64,000 nucleotides of DNA. Source: Tenrec ecaudatus (lineage: Eukaryota > Chordata > Mammalia > Afrosoricida > Tenrecidae). Every line of letters starts with the position of its first letter. Positions within the stretch are counted from its first letter, which is position 1. The stretch lies in the NCBI RefSeq assembly GCF_050624435.1, contig NC_134539.1:119085525-119149524 (forward strand), read 5' to 3'. Shown here piece by piece: positions 43,580 through 54,800 of the stretch. Made by a program: the position numbers and the translations under genes. The notes beneath the pieces were generated by a model, which did not search any database, was not told the DNA's origin, and saw only the letters and a list, made by a program, of their open reading frames with translations.

Positions 43580-44894
43580 AGAGCACTGGCTCTCTCTGGG
43601 AGACTTGTAGGAGTGCTTCTTCTAACTGCCTATAGCTTATTTTACTATGGAATTAATTTACCACTTTATCCTCCTGTGACTTCCCTCTCAAGGGAGTGAC
43701 CCAGAAGGGTTGCCTGCTTTGGTGTTGCTGATGCTGGGCAGAGGTTCCTGCAGCATCTTGGAGCATTGAGAAGTGTTGGCCAAGCTGCCTCATGCCCCCA
43801 GGCACACAGGCAGGAATTGCTCAGTAAGAAGTTGAGCACAGTATCACCTGGTGGAAGTCAGTAGGTTTTTTCCAGCCTATCTAGCTACCCAGGGTGGAGC
43901 TCACCTAGCTGGGTGTGGCGCAGGTGTAAATGCCCTAGACTAAGGGAAGTGATCTGGAGGTTAGCAGTAGAATGTGAGAGACCAAGAAAGAGGCACAGAA
44001 GAGACAAAAAAGTTAAAAAGCAAGCCCGATGAGCCTGAGGATTTTATTTTTTTATCTCACTGGCCAGCTAGAGTATACTCAAATGTAATTGTCTCTAACA
44101 GTCACTAGGCTTCAGCTCCTTGCTGTTTAAAGCTGACTTGCTACAGCGGGTCTTTTTTATGCTAAAAGTCGCCAGGCCCCATAGCTGAGTTCTGGCATTC
44201 TTTGGTTAGGTTTCTTCTTATGCTGATTTATGTTAAGAGCCTCCACCTATGTGATCCTTGGAACTGAGCAACCAGACTTGGATTTGAGTTTTAAACCAAT
44301 AATATATATTTCACCCCCCCTTTTTTTGTGCTTGTAATGTGCTCCGATTTGGGGGCTGTCAGGCTGGCCCCCAGAAGGGGAGATCCAGCTTATTATGGGG
44401 GTTATTTCTTCTCGGCAAATTCGAACTACATTTTCTCCCCCGATGGCCAACTTTCTACTTATTTTCTCCCGCACCACGATCGTCCTAAGGTAATACAATA
44501 TTTTTTCTTTCACTCTATATTATGGCTACCCGCCACCACTCCCCTGGCCGTGGGCTCAAGGCAGCCAACCACACAGAGAGCTCCGGAGTGAGGTTCCCCT
44601 TGTGTCTGGGATTCTGTTCCCTCTCCGCCGGCTGCCTGCAGGAATCGCTATTCCCGGCAAAGGCACAGCCGGTGCCTGTGGGCTCGCCAAAGTTAGAGCA
44701 CTTTAAAGAATTCTTGGTTTGCTTTGTGAGTGGAAATCCCACACAAAAAGGGGTTCAGGAGAAACCTTGGTACCCTAGTTCTAATTTCAAGATTCCACCT
44801 CCCTGTTTCCTTAGCCTTACTCCCGATTTTCTGGTCTGGCAGCAGGAGCTCCCGAGGGATGAGTCCTATCTGGTCGCCATTTTCTCCCCATCCC
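43580..44894 (-). promoter_or_regulatory. 5'UTR/promoter region of the half-L1 element
   Basis: GC-richer than its surroundings, especially at 44520-44700. The element start on the minus strand, 'gatggggagaaaatggcgac', is L1-5'-end-like and contains a GGCGAC/YY1-like 'aaaatggcg' box, which sits at L1 starts and directs initiation (family knowledge). Confidence 0.65.
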
Positions 44895-44906
44895 TGATTA
44901 ATTTTT

Positions 44907-45690
44907 AGATGTATAAAAAGGGGTTAAGACACATAAATTTAAAAATACATTAATTAAGAAAAGTGAGAAATGAGCAAATCTTTCCTTTCCTTGTAATTGA
45001 AGGAAGAGACATCTCGTTTTAATAAAATCGTCTGAGGGATTGCATAAGTCGAAATCAACCAGATGGTAACAGACATGGAGACACCAAGGAACCCCAGGTG
45101 GCACAAATGATTCAGTTGAAGGAGTGCTGGGTCAGAGACACCCGGGAACAGGAGAAGAAAGGCTCAGGGTGGGTCTCTGGAAGGCCATAGCCTGAGACCC
45201 CGACTGAGTTCCTCTCTGCAAAACATGTGCGGGGTTCACCATGAATAGGCAGCAGCACAACGGTTACTTTTGTCTGGTTTTATGGAGACACTAGGTATGG
45301 GAACATGAATATCCGGCCAGTAGTTTGATGACACGAACCCAGTGGTCCTACAGTAAATTGTTGGAGAATAAGTAATAGGAACTTTGTATACAATTCAAAA
45401 GATAAAGGGATATCCACTAAAAAAAAATATTCACTCTTAGTTCTATCCACCAGCTCTCATCTCCAGAATAATGAATCACTATTTCTATTCTCTCCTGAAT
45501 CATTCAGAGTCAACCACCTTTTAAAAGTGTCAGAAAATGAAAAACCTAAAGCAATATTAAGAGCCTTAGGTTTGTAGTCTTAATCAAGAGTGAGTTTTAA
45601 ACTTCTCCTTCTACAGGTTTACATTTACAAAGTTCCTGACAGTTTTTCTCTGCAAAAAAATTTAATTAAAACATTAAAAGCTTCTTAGAA
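44907..45690. other. Mostly unrecognised sequence
   Basis: A worn AfroSINE head ('aggaaccccaggtggcac') lies near 45090-45160. No gene seen. Confidence 0.45.
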
Positions 45691-45694
45691 ATAT

Positions 45695-45775
45695 AATACC
45701 AAGCCATCATAGTTTCAACCACATTGTGCATGGCTGATCTGGGCAATGAATAAGGAAGATGGAAGAAGAATTGAC
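45695..45775 (+). mobile_element. RTE LINE fragment, plus strand
   Basis: 'gcaatgaataaggaagatgg' followed by 'aagaagaattgacaac' matches the RTE region just before its 3' end. The element resumes at 48770 after an L1 insertion. Confidence 0.65.
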
Positions 45776-46025
45776 AACTGGGTACATCATAGCGCTTCGA
45801 CAGATAGAACTGGAGGCACAGAATGGAAACTGTGCCCTCTCTGACCCCACCACTCTGGGGAAAAATGCTAAGGGCCTGCAACAGAGCAGTAAGGGGAGCA
45901 AAGAAATGAAGTCCCCAGGGAATATCAAAAATATACTTTGGGGCCAGGGTGTGGCACCCCATCAGACTTGACCAGACCACACTCCTAAAGGTCAGCAAAC
46001 TGACCTGGAATTATTTATAGGCTTT

Positions 46026-46063
<38 letters not shown>

Positions 46064-47510
46064 CCCGCTCTCGCTCTCTCTCTCGTCATTGGGTTTTCTG
46101 TTTTCTGTTGCTCTGTGTTTTGTGTGTGTGTGCTGATTATTGTGTACGCATGTTTACCTAGAAAAGATAGGTGGGATAAACAATCCAAAGGAAAAAACAA
46201 CAGGACCAACGATTCTGGGAGGAGGCAGGGGAAAGGAAGGGGGTGCTAAAAAACCCAGGGACAAGGGAACAACAAATGATCTAAAAGATATGGCAAGGAA
46301 GGCATAGGATGCGTGGTAGGGCTTAATCAAGGGCAATGGAACTGAGAGGAATCACTGAAATCTGAATGAAGGCTGAACGCAATAGTGGGACAAGAGGAAA
46401 GTAAAAAGAAATTGAGGAAAGAAGTAGGAGGCAAAGGGCATTTATGGAGGTCTAAATACAGGCATGTACATATGTAAATATATTTATATATAATGATTGG
46501 GAAATAGATCCATGCATATCTATTCAAATGTTAAGTATTAAGGTAGCAGATGGACATTGGGCCTCTACTCAAGTACTCCCTCAACACAATAACACTTAGT
46601 TTTAATAACCAGCATTCCATGATGCTCACCTTCCTGACAGTTGCTGAAGACAAAGTGGGTGCATAGGCAATATGGTGAAGAAATCTGAAGGTGCCCGGCT
46701 ATCAAAAGATACAGCATCTGGAGACTAAAAGGCTTGAAGATAAACAAGCAGCTATCTGACTGAGAAGCAACAAAGTCCACAAGGAAGAAGCACACCAGCC
46801 TGTGTGATCATCAGGTGTTGATGGGATCAGATAATAGGTATCATAAATCCAGAACAAAAAAAAATCACATCAATGTGAAAGAGGGGGAGTGTAGAGCGGG
46901 GACCAAAGGCCCATCTGTGGATAGGTGAGCATCTGCTTAGAGAAGGGTCACAAGGAGGAGATGAGCCAGTCAGGGTGCAGTGAAGCACCAATGAAACAAA
47001 CAACTTTCCCCTAGTTCTTTTGTTCTTCCCTGTCCCCCCCACTATCATGACCCCAAATCTACCTTAAAAATCTGTCTAGAACAAAGCATGTACCTGGGTA
47101 CAGATCAGAGCTGGAAACACAGGGAATCCAGGGCAGATAAACCCCTCAGGACCCATATTGAGAGTAGGGAGGGTAAGGAGAAGGTGGGGGAAGAAAGGGG
47201 GCATTGATCACTATGATCTACATGTAACCCCCTCCCAGGGGGATGCATAACAGAAAAATGGGTGAAGGGAGACATTGGTCAGTGTAAGACATGAAACATT
47301 ACTAATAATTTTTTAATTGTCAAAGGTTCGTGAAGTAAGAGGGTGGGGAGGAAGAGCAAAAAATTAGGAGTTGATACCAAGGGCTCAAGTAGAAAAAAAA
47401 GGTTTTGAAAATAATGAGGGCAACAAATGTACAAATTTGCTTGACATAAGATATATGTCTGGATTGTGATAAGAGTTGTGTGAGCCCCCAGTAAAATTAT
47501 TTAAAAAGAA
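45776..47510 (+). mobile_element. L1/half-L1 3'UTR, plus strand
   Basis: 5'-truncated; starts near 'cacagaatggaaactgtgcc', passes 'ctcctaaaggtcagcaaac', then a (CT)n stretch and the full extended 3'UTR. It ends 'gagcccccagtaaaat' and A-rich sequence. Confidence 0.88.
46026..46085 (+). repeat. (CT)n microsatellite inside the L1 3'UTR
   Basis: About 30 CT units with two small interruptions ('cgctcccg'), located at the junction between the basic and the extended 3'UTR. Confidence 0.93.
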
Positions 47511-47960
47511 GACGAGGAAACAACTGGGTCCAAGAGGAAAAGTAGAGGCAGCTAAGCCAGAGACAGAGGGGAGAGCAATTGCTCTGTATGACCGAGTGGT
47601 GTTCCAACTCAGACAAGGTTCTGCAGTCTCTTTTTCTGTCTCAAAAGTTCTACTGACAAATCACACAATTCCAGAGATCACTCGTAAGAAAAAGACGTGT
47701 ACAATCATCACTGCAACCAATCCCTGAAGATCTTTTCCTTCTTGTGTTCATTGTCTCTATTTCCCCATTTCTCACCAACCGCTCCCACCATGCCCCCAAG
47801 AAATCATCAGTCCAGTTACTGTCTCCATAGACCCACCCATCCTACATCTCATATACAAAAATACACACACAGGCCCCTAAATAATAACAAAACAAAACAG
47901 AGAAAAACCTGAATCAAAAAGAAAGCAGAAAATATAAAAAATGGAAACAAATGTAAAATG
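47510..47960. other. A-rich and unrecognised sequence
   Basis: Positions 47860-47990 are strongly A-rich and may be a retroelement tail. No gene seen. Confidence 0.4.
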
Positions 47961-48425
47961 AGTTAAAAGGGAAATGAAATAATAAGGTGTTGCATTTTTA
48001 CCCTACTTCATCTGCAATAATCCACTTCACCACACACTCTTTCTGATAGGAATGCTATTCACATTCCCAGTCTGTGGTCAGAGGGGATTTCCCACAGGCT
48101 TCATCCACGGGGGAATGGATTTGGGGCTTTCACTGTCATCCGTAACCTTTTCCAAGTTGTGTGCTCAGAATTGAAGTTCTAATGCTGTCCCCTCCTCCAG
48201 TCTCGGATTTTATTATTTACAATCCTTGGATCACACAGTCTGGTGTGCTTCTTCTGTGGAATTAGCTGACACTTTACTTAGATGACTGCTGGTTTTAAGG
48301 CAAGACTTTAAGATCCCAGATTCTATTCTTTCTGATAGCAAAGCCCATTTTCTTTCTTCCCCACACTTTGCTACAGCACCCATATGTTCAGTGACCAGGC
48401 CTCCTCTCTCATGGAAAACCTTAAG
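47960..48425 (-). mobile_element. Old L1 3'UTR fragment
   Basis: 'cacacagtctggtgtgcttc', 'gactttaagatcccagattc' and 'cccatatgttcagtgacc' are diverged reversed 3'UTR words. It is clearly older than the other copies. Confidence 0.65.
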
Positions 48426-48769
48426 CTATTTTCACAGAGATTGCCTCAGAGACAAGCAATGGCACCATTAGTGGATTACACCCCAGAATCCTAGCACTTG
48501 ACATCATATGGTGCACATGGAGCATGCTGGATTGAAATCCCAGAAATCCTCCCGCCCATGGGAACTTTTAAACGCCGCCGGCACATGTGAGAGGGTATTT
48601 AGTTCTTTGACCTCCCAAGCTTTGAGGTGTTGACCTGGCTCCTCTCTGGAGGCCAGAATAGTTCTCCAGCATGACCTCTCTGTCTGACCAGAGTAATTCT
48701 TCCTCTTGGTGAAAAAACAAGAAAGTTGATTCTGGTAGCAAACCGATGACTTTGAAGTATGATGTTGAC

Positions 48770-49165
48770 AAAGAATATTAAATATTTCACAGGTTAACAG
48801 ACTAAAATGGTGTAAGTGAAGATGACCAGACTTCTCTCACATACTGTGGACATGTGATCAGGTCACCTGTCCCTGGGAAAGGACAGGATGGTGGTACAAT
48901 AGAGGTCAGCGACCACTCGGAAGACACTCCATAGGAAGGATTGACAGGAAGCTGCAACAACGTGCTCGGAAGTAACGACGATGATGAGGGTTGTGCAGAC
49001 TGAGCAAAGTTTTCAGCTCCTATGCTTGGGGGAAACGGACCGGATAGACCCCAGAGCTCATCCTGATAGGTGGAATGGTTACGTTTGGCAGTGTGAACCC
49101 AGCAGAGCCCCATGGGAGAGCGATCTGTTCTGGTAAAGGTTAGGCACAGCTTCACTGCCACAGAG
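48770..49165 (+). mobile_element. RTE LINE 3' end, plus strand
   Basis: 'gaatattaaatatttcacag', 'catactgtggacatgtgatc' and 'aggattgacaggaagctgca' follow the RTE 3' region to its end. Together with 45695-45775 it forms one copy split by L1. Confidence 0.7.
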
Positions 49166-49189
49166 TCCATTCCAACATACAGTGATTAT

Positions 49190-49385
49190 GGAGGGTAGGA
49201 GCCCTTGTGCCATAGTGGTTAAACCTTGGGCTGTGGTTTGCATGGTTGGCAGTTCGAAACCACTGGCAGCTGCTAGAGTGAAAAAGTGTGAGATTTCTAC
49301 TCCCATAAGGCAGTTACAGTCTCAGAAACCCACAATGGGTCACTTTGAATCAGCATCAACTTGATGGCAGTGGGTTGGGTTTTAG
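49190..49385 (+). repeat. AfroSINE, near full length
   Basis: 'aggagcccttgtgccatagt', 'ttggcagttcgaaaccac', 'tttctactcccataagg' and 'aacttgatggcagtgggt'. It follows the RTE 3' end directly, as expected if the SINE shares the RTE machinery. Confidence 0.88.
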
Positions 49386-50058
49386 AAGGCAGGGTATGTT
49401 TCGTGGACGGTAACTGTGCATGGGAGTAGAAAACCTGGTCTCTCTCCTGAGCAATGGTCAGAACCCCTTCACAGCAGTGCTACTCAGCCTTCCAGGGCAA
49501 CTGACTCAAGGAAGCAACGCAACATTTTTATTCAAATAACCACACAATATTATTATTCAGATTGTTATAATTCAAATGTGCACAAATGTAATGCCAGCAG
49601 TATGACTGCAAACCATCAATTACCCTTTGCTGGGCAGACAGGAAGCTGCCAATGCTGAAGTTGCAGAAGCGTGATGCTAATTCAATACCCTAAGATGCTT
49701 TGGTGTTTGTTCTTAGCCCTGCCTCAGTGCTTCCAAGGAAGGCACTTCAGTCAGAGTTAAGGTTCCATTGTAAGCTCACCACAGTCCCAATATCATCTGG
49801 AGAACCCTCCACCCACTTTCTGACCGCAGACTGCCAAGGTGAAGTTCTATGTCGACAGGGAGGGGCAGAAGCCCTGACCAGTGTTCAGGAATAAGGTGGA
49901 CAGACCCAGCTGGCCTATTGGAAATGAAAAATGGAAAAGCAAAGGAACCCAAAGAAGGAGGGAGGCTGGCTTAAGGGAATTCCCCACAGAACAGCGAGAC
50001 GTAAATAGAAGTTATCTCCCCCATTCTCTCCTGAAACAAAAGATCCCTCCAGTCTGTA
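49385..50058. other. Unrecognised sequence
   Basis: A trace of a second SINE body lies at 49415-49480. No gene seen. Confidence 0.4.
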
Positions 50059-50570
50059 TTTAAAAAAAATAATTTTATTAAAGGCTCATACAATTTTAAA
50101 AAATCATTTAATTAGGGCTCATACCACAATCCATACATACATCAATTGTGTAAAGCACATTTGTCCATTCATTGCCCTCATCATTCTCAAAACATTTGCT
50201 CTCCACTTAAGCCCCTGGCATTAGCTCCTCATATTTCCCTTCCCTCCCCATAACCCCTCCCTCATGGACCCTTGACAATTTATAAATTATTATTAGATTG
50301 TCATATCTTACACTGCCTGAAGTCTCCCTTTACCCACTTTTCTGTTGTCTGTCCCGCAGGAAGGAGGATATATGTAGATCCTTGTAATCAGTTCCCCCTT
50401 TCCACCCACACTCCCTCCACCTTCCTGGTCCACCCCACCATCGCTCCACCCTCCTGGTATTGCCTCTCTCACCACTGGCCCTGAAGGAATCATCCGCCCT
50501 GGATTTCTTGTGGGATCCAGTTCCTATCTGTACCAGTGTACATCCCCCGGTCTAGCAGACTTGTAAGGTA
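50058..50570 (-). mobile_element. L1/half-L1 3' end, minus strand
   Basis: The reversed terminal module appears twice at the left end ('attaaaggctcatacaa' and 'attagggctcatacc'), then the rest of the 3' part to 'tctagcagacttgtaagg'. Confidence 0.85.
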
Positions 50571-51560
50571 GAGATGGAGCCCTCCTGTCCTCACAACAAA
50601 GGCTTTACAAAGACTTGTGGGAAAGCTAGAGCTGGCGACAACTTGCCCACTGAAAGAATCAGAGGACAGCCAACTTTGCATAGAAACTGCGGAGTCTGCA
50701 TGGCTCTGAGGATTGGGTCAGACCTCAGTTGGATGGCATGTCAGCCCTTTCCCATCCCTTTCTGTTTAACGGATATGTGGAATAAAATCTTTCTTCCCTC
50801 TGTAGTATGCGATTATGCTCATTTCTCCCTCGGACAGCCCGATATGACAGCGAGGTCTGAAACCAGGGGGAAGTGGCCAATATACAGTTAGAAATAGTCC
50901 AGTAAAAGATTTACTTGCGAGAAACAAAGTAAGACTAGGCCAATGTTTGTGAAATCAGGGTCCCCTAAAATGTGAGTAGACGTGTAAATTGCTTTCATCT
51001 TTGGGAGATAATTTAGCAATATCTCCAAATGCACGGAATGTACAGACTTTAAATTTCATGTATAGGTGCCTATTCTGGGCACATAGGGGCACATATAAAC
51101 AAAGATGTACATACATCTAACTGGGAAAACTGAGTCACCAGTGTGAAGACAAGAGGTGAGCTGCTAGCATACCACACCTGCTGAAAGACCTTTGTCCTGG
51201 GAGCTGACCAAGGGCTGCGGAGCACACATGCACCATCGCTCCCCCTGCACTTCACATCCCCAGGAACTGATCTACAAAACCTGGTCTCCTACCTGAGAAG
51301 ATTCCCACTCTGAGATTCTCAATTCCACCAAGAAAATTCTTTCCTTTGGCTCCCGATTCCCAGAGGCACAAGGGAAACCGGTGAGTTAGCAAGCTGTGAT
51401 TGGGCAGAGTACTAAAAAGTTTGACATTTTCTTTCATAAGAAACAATACGTGAGTCAACAGGGGAATCAGTTGAGCAATAGAGCAAATTTGGTCACCTGA
51501 GGGTACCGCCTAGTGAATTTGTATGTTTATTAAACACACCCTGCTCTACTGCTTTTCATC
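50570..51560. other. Upstream region of the WFDC17/18-type gene
   Basis: A worn old L1 3' piece is likely at 50955-51110 ('agataatttagcaatatctc'). The remainder is unique and may contain regulatory sequence; no element can be named with confidence. Confidence 0.4.
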
Positions 51561-51587
51561 CCACCTTCACAATGGTGACACCGGGGG

Positions 51588-51593
51588 TATAAA
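51588..51593 (+). promoter_or_regulatory. TATA box of the WFDC17/18-type gene
   Basis: TATAAA in 'gggggtataaatcgg', 49 bp before the ATG. This implies a short 5'UTR of roughly 20 nt, usual for small secreted WAP genes. Confidence 0.85.
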
Positions 51594-51636
51594 TCGGAGC
51601 GGAGCTGAGTGTGGGCAGCAGCACATCAAGGCCAAC

Positions 51637-51721
51637 ATGAAGACAGGCATGGTTTTTCTTCTGGTGGTTCTCATCGGCCTGGGCATGGAGACGGACTGTG
51701 TGAACAGCCTTTCCTCGGAAG
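51637..51721 (+). CDS. WFDC17/18-type exon 1 (signal peptide)
   Basis: ATG context ccaacATGA. Hydrophobic core VFLLVVLIGLG. An unpaired Cys at residue 21 lies near the expected cleavage site. Reading through the donor gives a stop after ten more codons, so splicing is required. Confidence 0.87.
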
Positions 51722-52622
51722 GTGACTATGCTGAGGGCATCTCTAGCTGAGAGCAGACATGGCTCAGGCTAGCCTTAGACCGAGGATGATTTGCCAACAG
51801 AAGCAGGAATGGAGATTTGGTAGACGCCTGACACACATTCTCTGAGCTGTGTGCCCGGTCAATCTCTGATTAGATTGGGTTGGGTCTGGGCAGATGTCGA
51901 GGGGACGAAGGCTCTGTTCTCTAGTCAGGACATGTGTCCTGGGCACAGGACTGTCCAGGGGAGCAGCCCCGGAGGAACCGGGGCATGTGCGGGGATGGAG
52001 CAATGGCTGTCTGGGGTCAGAGGGAATACAACGCCTTCTTATGAAGAAGTGTAAAAGCTGGGTTTATGTTGGTGCCAATTTCTCACCTGTGAGTTTCTGC
52101 TTCCTTTGGTGAAAGGAAAAGTTGGCTTGGAAACCGGGGCTTCAGAATGAGGATGGAGGGGCTGAGGCTGCAGGAAGCACGCAGGAGCATGCAAGAAGAA
52201 ATGGAAGAGGCTGATGTCCCATCAGTTATGTGGGCTTCCGACCTCCAGCGTCCTTTTCCTTCTCTGCCCTACTTACCGTTCAGGGCTGCAAAAAGACCAT
52301 TGTATATTTCAGGGAACGAAAGACCTGGAATGTGTCCAGATGTGCCACCAGGAATCATTGGGCCTTGTGTTGATAAATGTACAAGCGATGATGACTGTCC
52401 CAGAGGAAATAAATGCTGCAGCAATGCATGTGGCTTTCAGTGCACAATTCCTATTTTCCCAGTAAGTATAAGTCGATCAAGAGGTGCCCAAGAGGGAGAC
52501 AAGATTGTGGTGGACTTTGCTCCAAGAGAAAGGGACTGGAAGCAAATGTCATCAGAAGGATTCTAGTGGCTTCACCTCAGCCCCCCACCCCACCCCAGAG
52601 AGGAAGCTGCATCCCCAGGTAG
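51637..52622 (+). CDS. WAP four-disulfide-core protein, WFDC17/18 type (3 exons)
   Basis: A small secreted whey-acidic-protein-domain gene, apparently intact. Exon 1 (51637-51721) encodes MKTGMVFLLVVLIGLGMETD, a signal peptide, and ends in phase 1 at donor ggtgac (GT 51722). Exon 2 (52313-52461) encodes the whole WAP domain. All eight cysteines are present: C-PDVPPGIIGP-C-VDK-C-TSDDD-C-PRGNK-CC-SNA-C-GFQ-C, which form four disulfides in this family. Donor gtaagt at 52462 is in phase 0. Exon 3 is short: either 52599-52622 (RGSCIPR) or 52664-52678 (SQDY). WAP proteins act as protease inhibitors or antimicrobials, but the inhibitory loop gives no firm target here. The MKT..VF leader and chemokine neighbour point to the rodent Wfdc17/Wfdc18 group. 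The mature protein is about 50-60 residues. Confidence 0.85.
52313..52461 (+). CDS. WFDC17/18-type exon 2 (WAP domain)
   Basis: Acceptor tatatttcag; exon length 149 nt (2 + 49 codons). It carries the complete WAP cysteine pattern with standard spacing C3-x5-C4-x5-C5C6-x3-C7-x3-C8. Confidence 0.92.
52599..52622 (+). CDS. Candidate WFDC17/18-type exon 3
   Basis: Acceptor with a strong pyrimidine/C tract (caccccag at 52591-52598) and a short in-frame tail ending in TAG. It would add one extra cysteine (RGSCIPR). The alternative acceptor at 52661-52663 would add SQDY and a stop instead. Which is used cannot be decided by eye. Confidence 0.4.
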   Translation, partial: RGSCIPR

Positions 52623-52845
52623 TCGGAGAGGACCAGTAGAGACGGGTGTCTGGGATCCTACAGTCACAGGATTACTAGTCCCCAGGAGTTCTCGGCTGCC
52701 TCCTTTCCTCTTGCTACCAAGGGGCCAAGCATCATGCTTACCCATCCTGGAGAGTGCGTGATCCTGGAGCAAGGCAAGGAAGACTCATGCACTCACCATT
52801 TCCTATACCAGCCAGACATCCACTGATGTAAACTTGAAAAGAAAA

Positions 52846-52851
52846 ATTAAA
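52846..52851 (+). promoter_or_regulatory. Probable poly(A) signal (ATTAAA) of the WFDC17/18-type gene
   Basis: ATTAAA lies about 225 bp past the candidate stop, in AT-rich sequence. No AATAAA lies closer. Confidence 0.6.
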
Positions 52852-52859
52852 TTCCACAT

Positions 52860-53182
52860 TTCAGGGAGCCGGGTTCATATCAGTAATTACAACCTAGTGG
52901 AAAGACTGCTTGTACAAATTTTCCATAAAGTCCGTGGGAGCACTGAGAAGGGTCATTCGTTTTGCATGTGTGTTTCGGACGGGTTGTCAGGAAAGGGGAG
53001 TTTTTAGAGAAGGACCTTAAAGGATTCTTAAAGTTCACCAAGTAACAGGAAGGTAGTCTCCGTGTTTCCCGCACTGGGATGACACCTCCCTGGGATGGCG
53101 TGGGAGGTGGGGGTGCTGGAAGAATCAGGGGAGGGGGAGGGGTGGCACAGCAAAGCAGATATCTGCACTTGACCCTGTGATT
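52860..53182. other. Spacer between the WFDC gene and duplication copy B
   Basis: No gene or repeat is recognised. Its counterpart would lie upstream of base 1. Confidence 0.5.
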
Positions 53183-54239
53183 GGGGATATAGGACAAGTT
53201 TTTCATTCCCAAGGGGGTGCACAGGACTGTTTTTCTCTGAAAATGTGGTGGCAGGTCAAACAAGGTGGGAAGTCTATGGGAGAGGAGAAAATGAGAATTG
53301 AACCCCTCTTTGAAGATGACTGTGGCTCAGAGGGTCATGGAGGCCCCGTAGTGTGTCTATTAAGCCAGAATACAGAGCAAGGAGCAGCCTGCGAGAGAGA
53401 CTGACTGACAAGCTGTCGGAGGTTTTGAGCAGAGGGCATGTCATGGTCCAACTTGTATTTCAGAATGGTGTTCCTGGAGGCCCTGGGGATGACATAGAGA
53501 CTCTTCATTAAGCCTGCGTGATGACCAGCCACAGAAGATGCTCATAAATCCACGAATTCCATGTGTGGCATTACAATATCCCTTCACACTCCATTCCTGA
53601 CCACTCCTTCTCCTTGACCTTGCACCCCTAAAAGAAGAAGAGCTATAATGGGCTTGTTTCCAAAATAGAAGATGAATACCTAATAAATATATGTTCAAAT
53701 AAATTGTGTCTGTAGCATTATTAAGGACGATTCAGTCTTCCTCTTGAAGAATTCAAATGTATCATGTTTGCACCAGCAGTAGCAGGTGTGTTTCCTGCAG
53801 TGGGCCCCATGAAGGCCAGGGACTCCGGATACCAAAGAGAACATTCTGCCTCATTCCTGCAGGGCCCTTGGTGGGCCGCACAGAGCCCGTCACCACCACA
53901 AGGTCAGCCGTGGGAAACAGAGAGATTTCTCCCAAATAGATGTTAGGCAGAGGACACTGCTAGCACCTAATGAGAAGGGATTGTCAAGGAGCCTCCTGAA
54001 GGCAGTCAGAGGCCAGACCACTGATAGCCCCCCAAACTCCAGATGCTGATAAGGACAATGGGCCACTTCTCCCTGAAGACTTGTGACCATTGACTTGGCT
54101 TCCTTAGGAGGGGATTACACCTACTGATAATGGTTCCGATGGAGATCCAGAGAACCCAAAGATAGTCTGCCATCCTGAATCTTGGACCTGCCCTTCTTGT
54201 CACGTATATGCCCCCAATCCCTCCTCTTCTGGTTGTATG

Positions 54240-54510
54240 TATATATCCCTAGATTGTCCCTCTCTCATTGCTGTATAACCTATAGTGCTACCCCTTCCTG
54301 CGACGTATGCCTTTACCTGAAATTAGGGTGCTTTCATGCCACTTCCTGAAGGTATATATGCCTGGGTGAGCAATAAAGAGCTCTTTCTCGGTCTTCCCCC
54401 ATCTTGGCCTCTCCTCAGTTCCTTGTCCCCTCCCATCCTCACTCCGTTGTGTTCTTTACCCTTGTCCTCATTCCCTTCCCCCTCTCCATGTGGACCACTA
54501 TTAGGGACTG
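54240..54510 (+). mobile_element. LTR-like segment (copy B)
   Basis: This is the duplicate of 1060-1360, with 'ggtatatatgcctggg' followed by 'gcaataaagagc'. Class unresolved for the same reasons. Confidence 0.35.
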
Positions 54511-54619
54511 AGGTGTCTGACTCCATTATTCCTATCTCATCTATCTCTCCTGCTCTCGATGACTTTAATGTAATATTTATATATTTCAACTGTACAATTG
54601 TGCCCATCAAATCTGTGAT

Positions 54620-54800
54620 CAGTGGTGGGAGGATGGCCCATTTCACCACAGTCAGCGGTTTGAATTCTCCACGTGCTCCATGGGAGTAATATAAGGCTGT
54701 CTACATCCATAAGATTTGGTCTCAGAAACCCCTGAAGGGCAGTTCTCCTCTGTCCCCTCGGGCTGCTATAAGTTGGAAATCATCCCGTGAAGCTGAGGAT
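54620..54800 (+). repeat. AfroSINE, degraded (copy B)
   Basis: Duplicate of 1485-1660, with the body landmark 'gggcagttctcctctgtcc' clearly readable. Confidence 0.6.

Larger units (their letters stand above)
39989..44894 (-). mobile_element. Structurally complete ORF1-only L1 ('half-L1' type)
   Basis: A 4.9-kb minus-strand element with, in element order: a 5'UTR of about 1.3 kb (44894-43580), ORF1 (43579-42362) and a 2.4-kb 3'UTR ending in the terminal module and an A-rich tail. ORF2 is entirely absent; the 3'UTR follows ORF1 within a few codons. Flanks 'tgattcattttt' (39977-39988) and 'tgattaattttt' (44895-44906) look like a 12-bp target-site duplication with one change. The layout matches HAL1-like elements, which depend on ORF2 protein from other L1s. 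Confidence 0.88.

Noticed and set aside
44522..44908. 128-codon plus-strand frame
   Set aside because: It lies antisense in the GC-rich 5'UTR of the minus-strand half-L1; composition explains it.
52147..52566. 139-codon frame containing the WAP domain as a single-exon gene
   Set aside because: It begins inside intron 1 and reads past the exon 2 donor. A leader exon with TATA box at 51.6 kb and proper splice sites explains the gene better.
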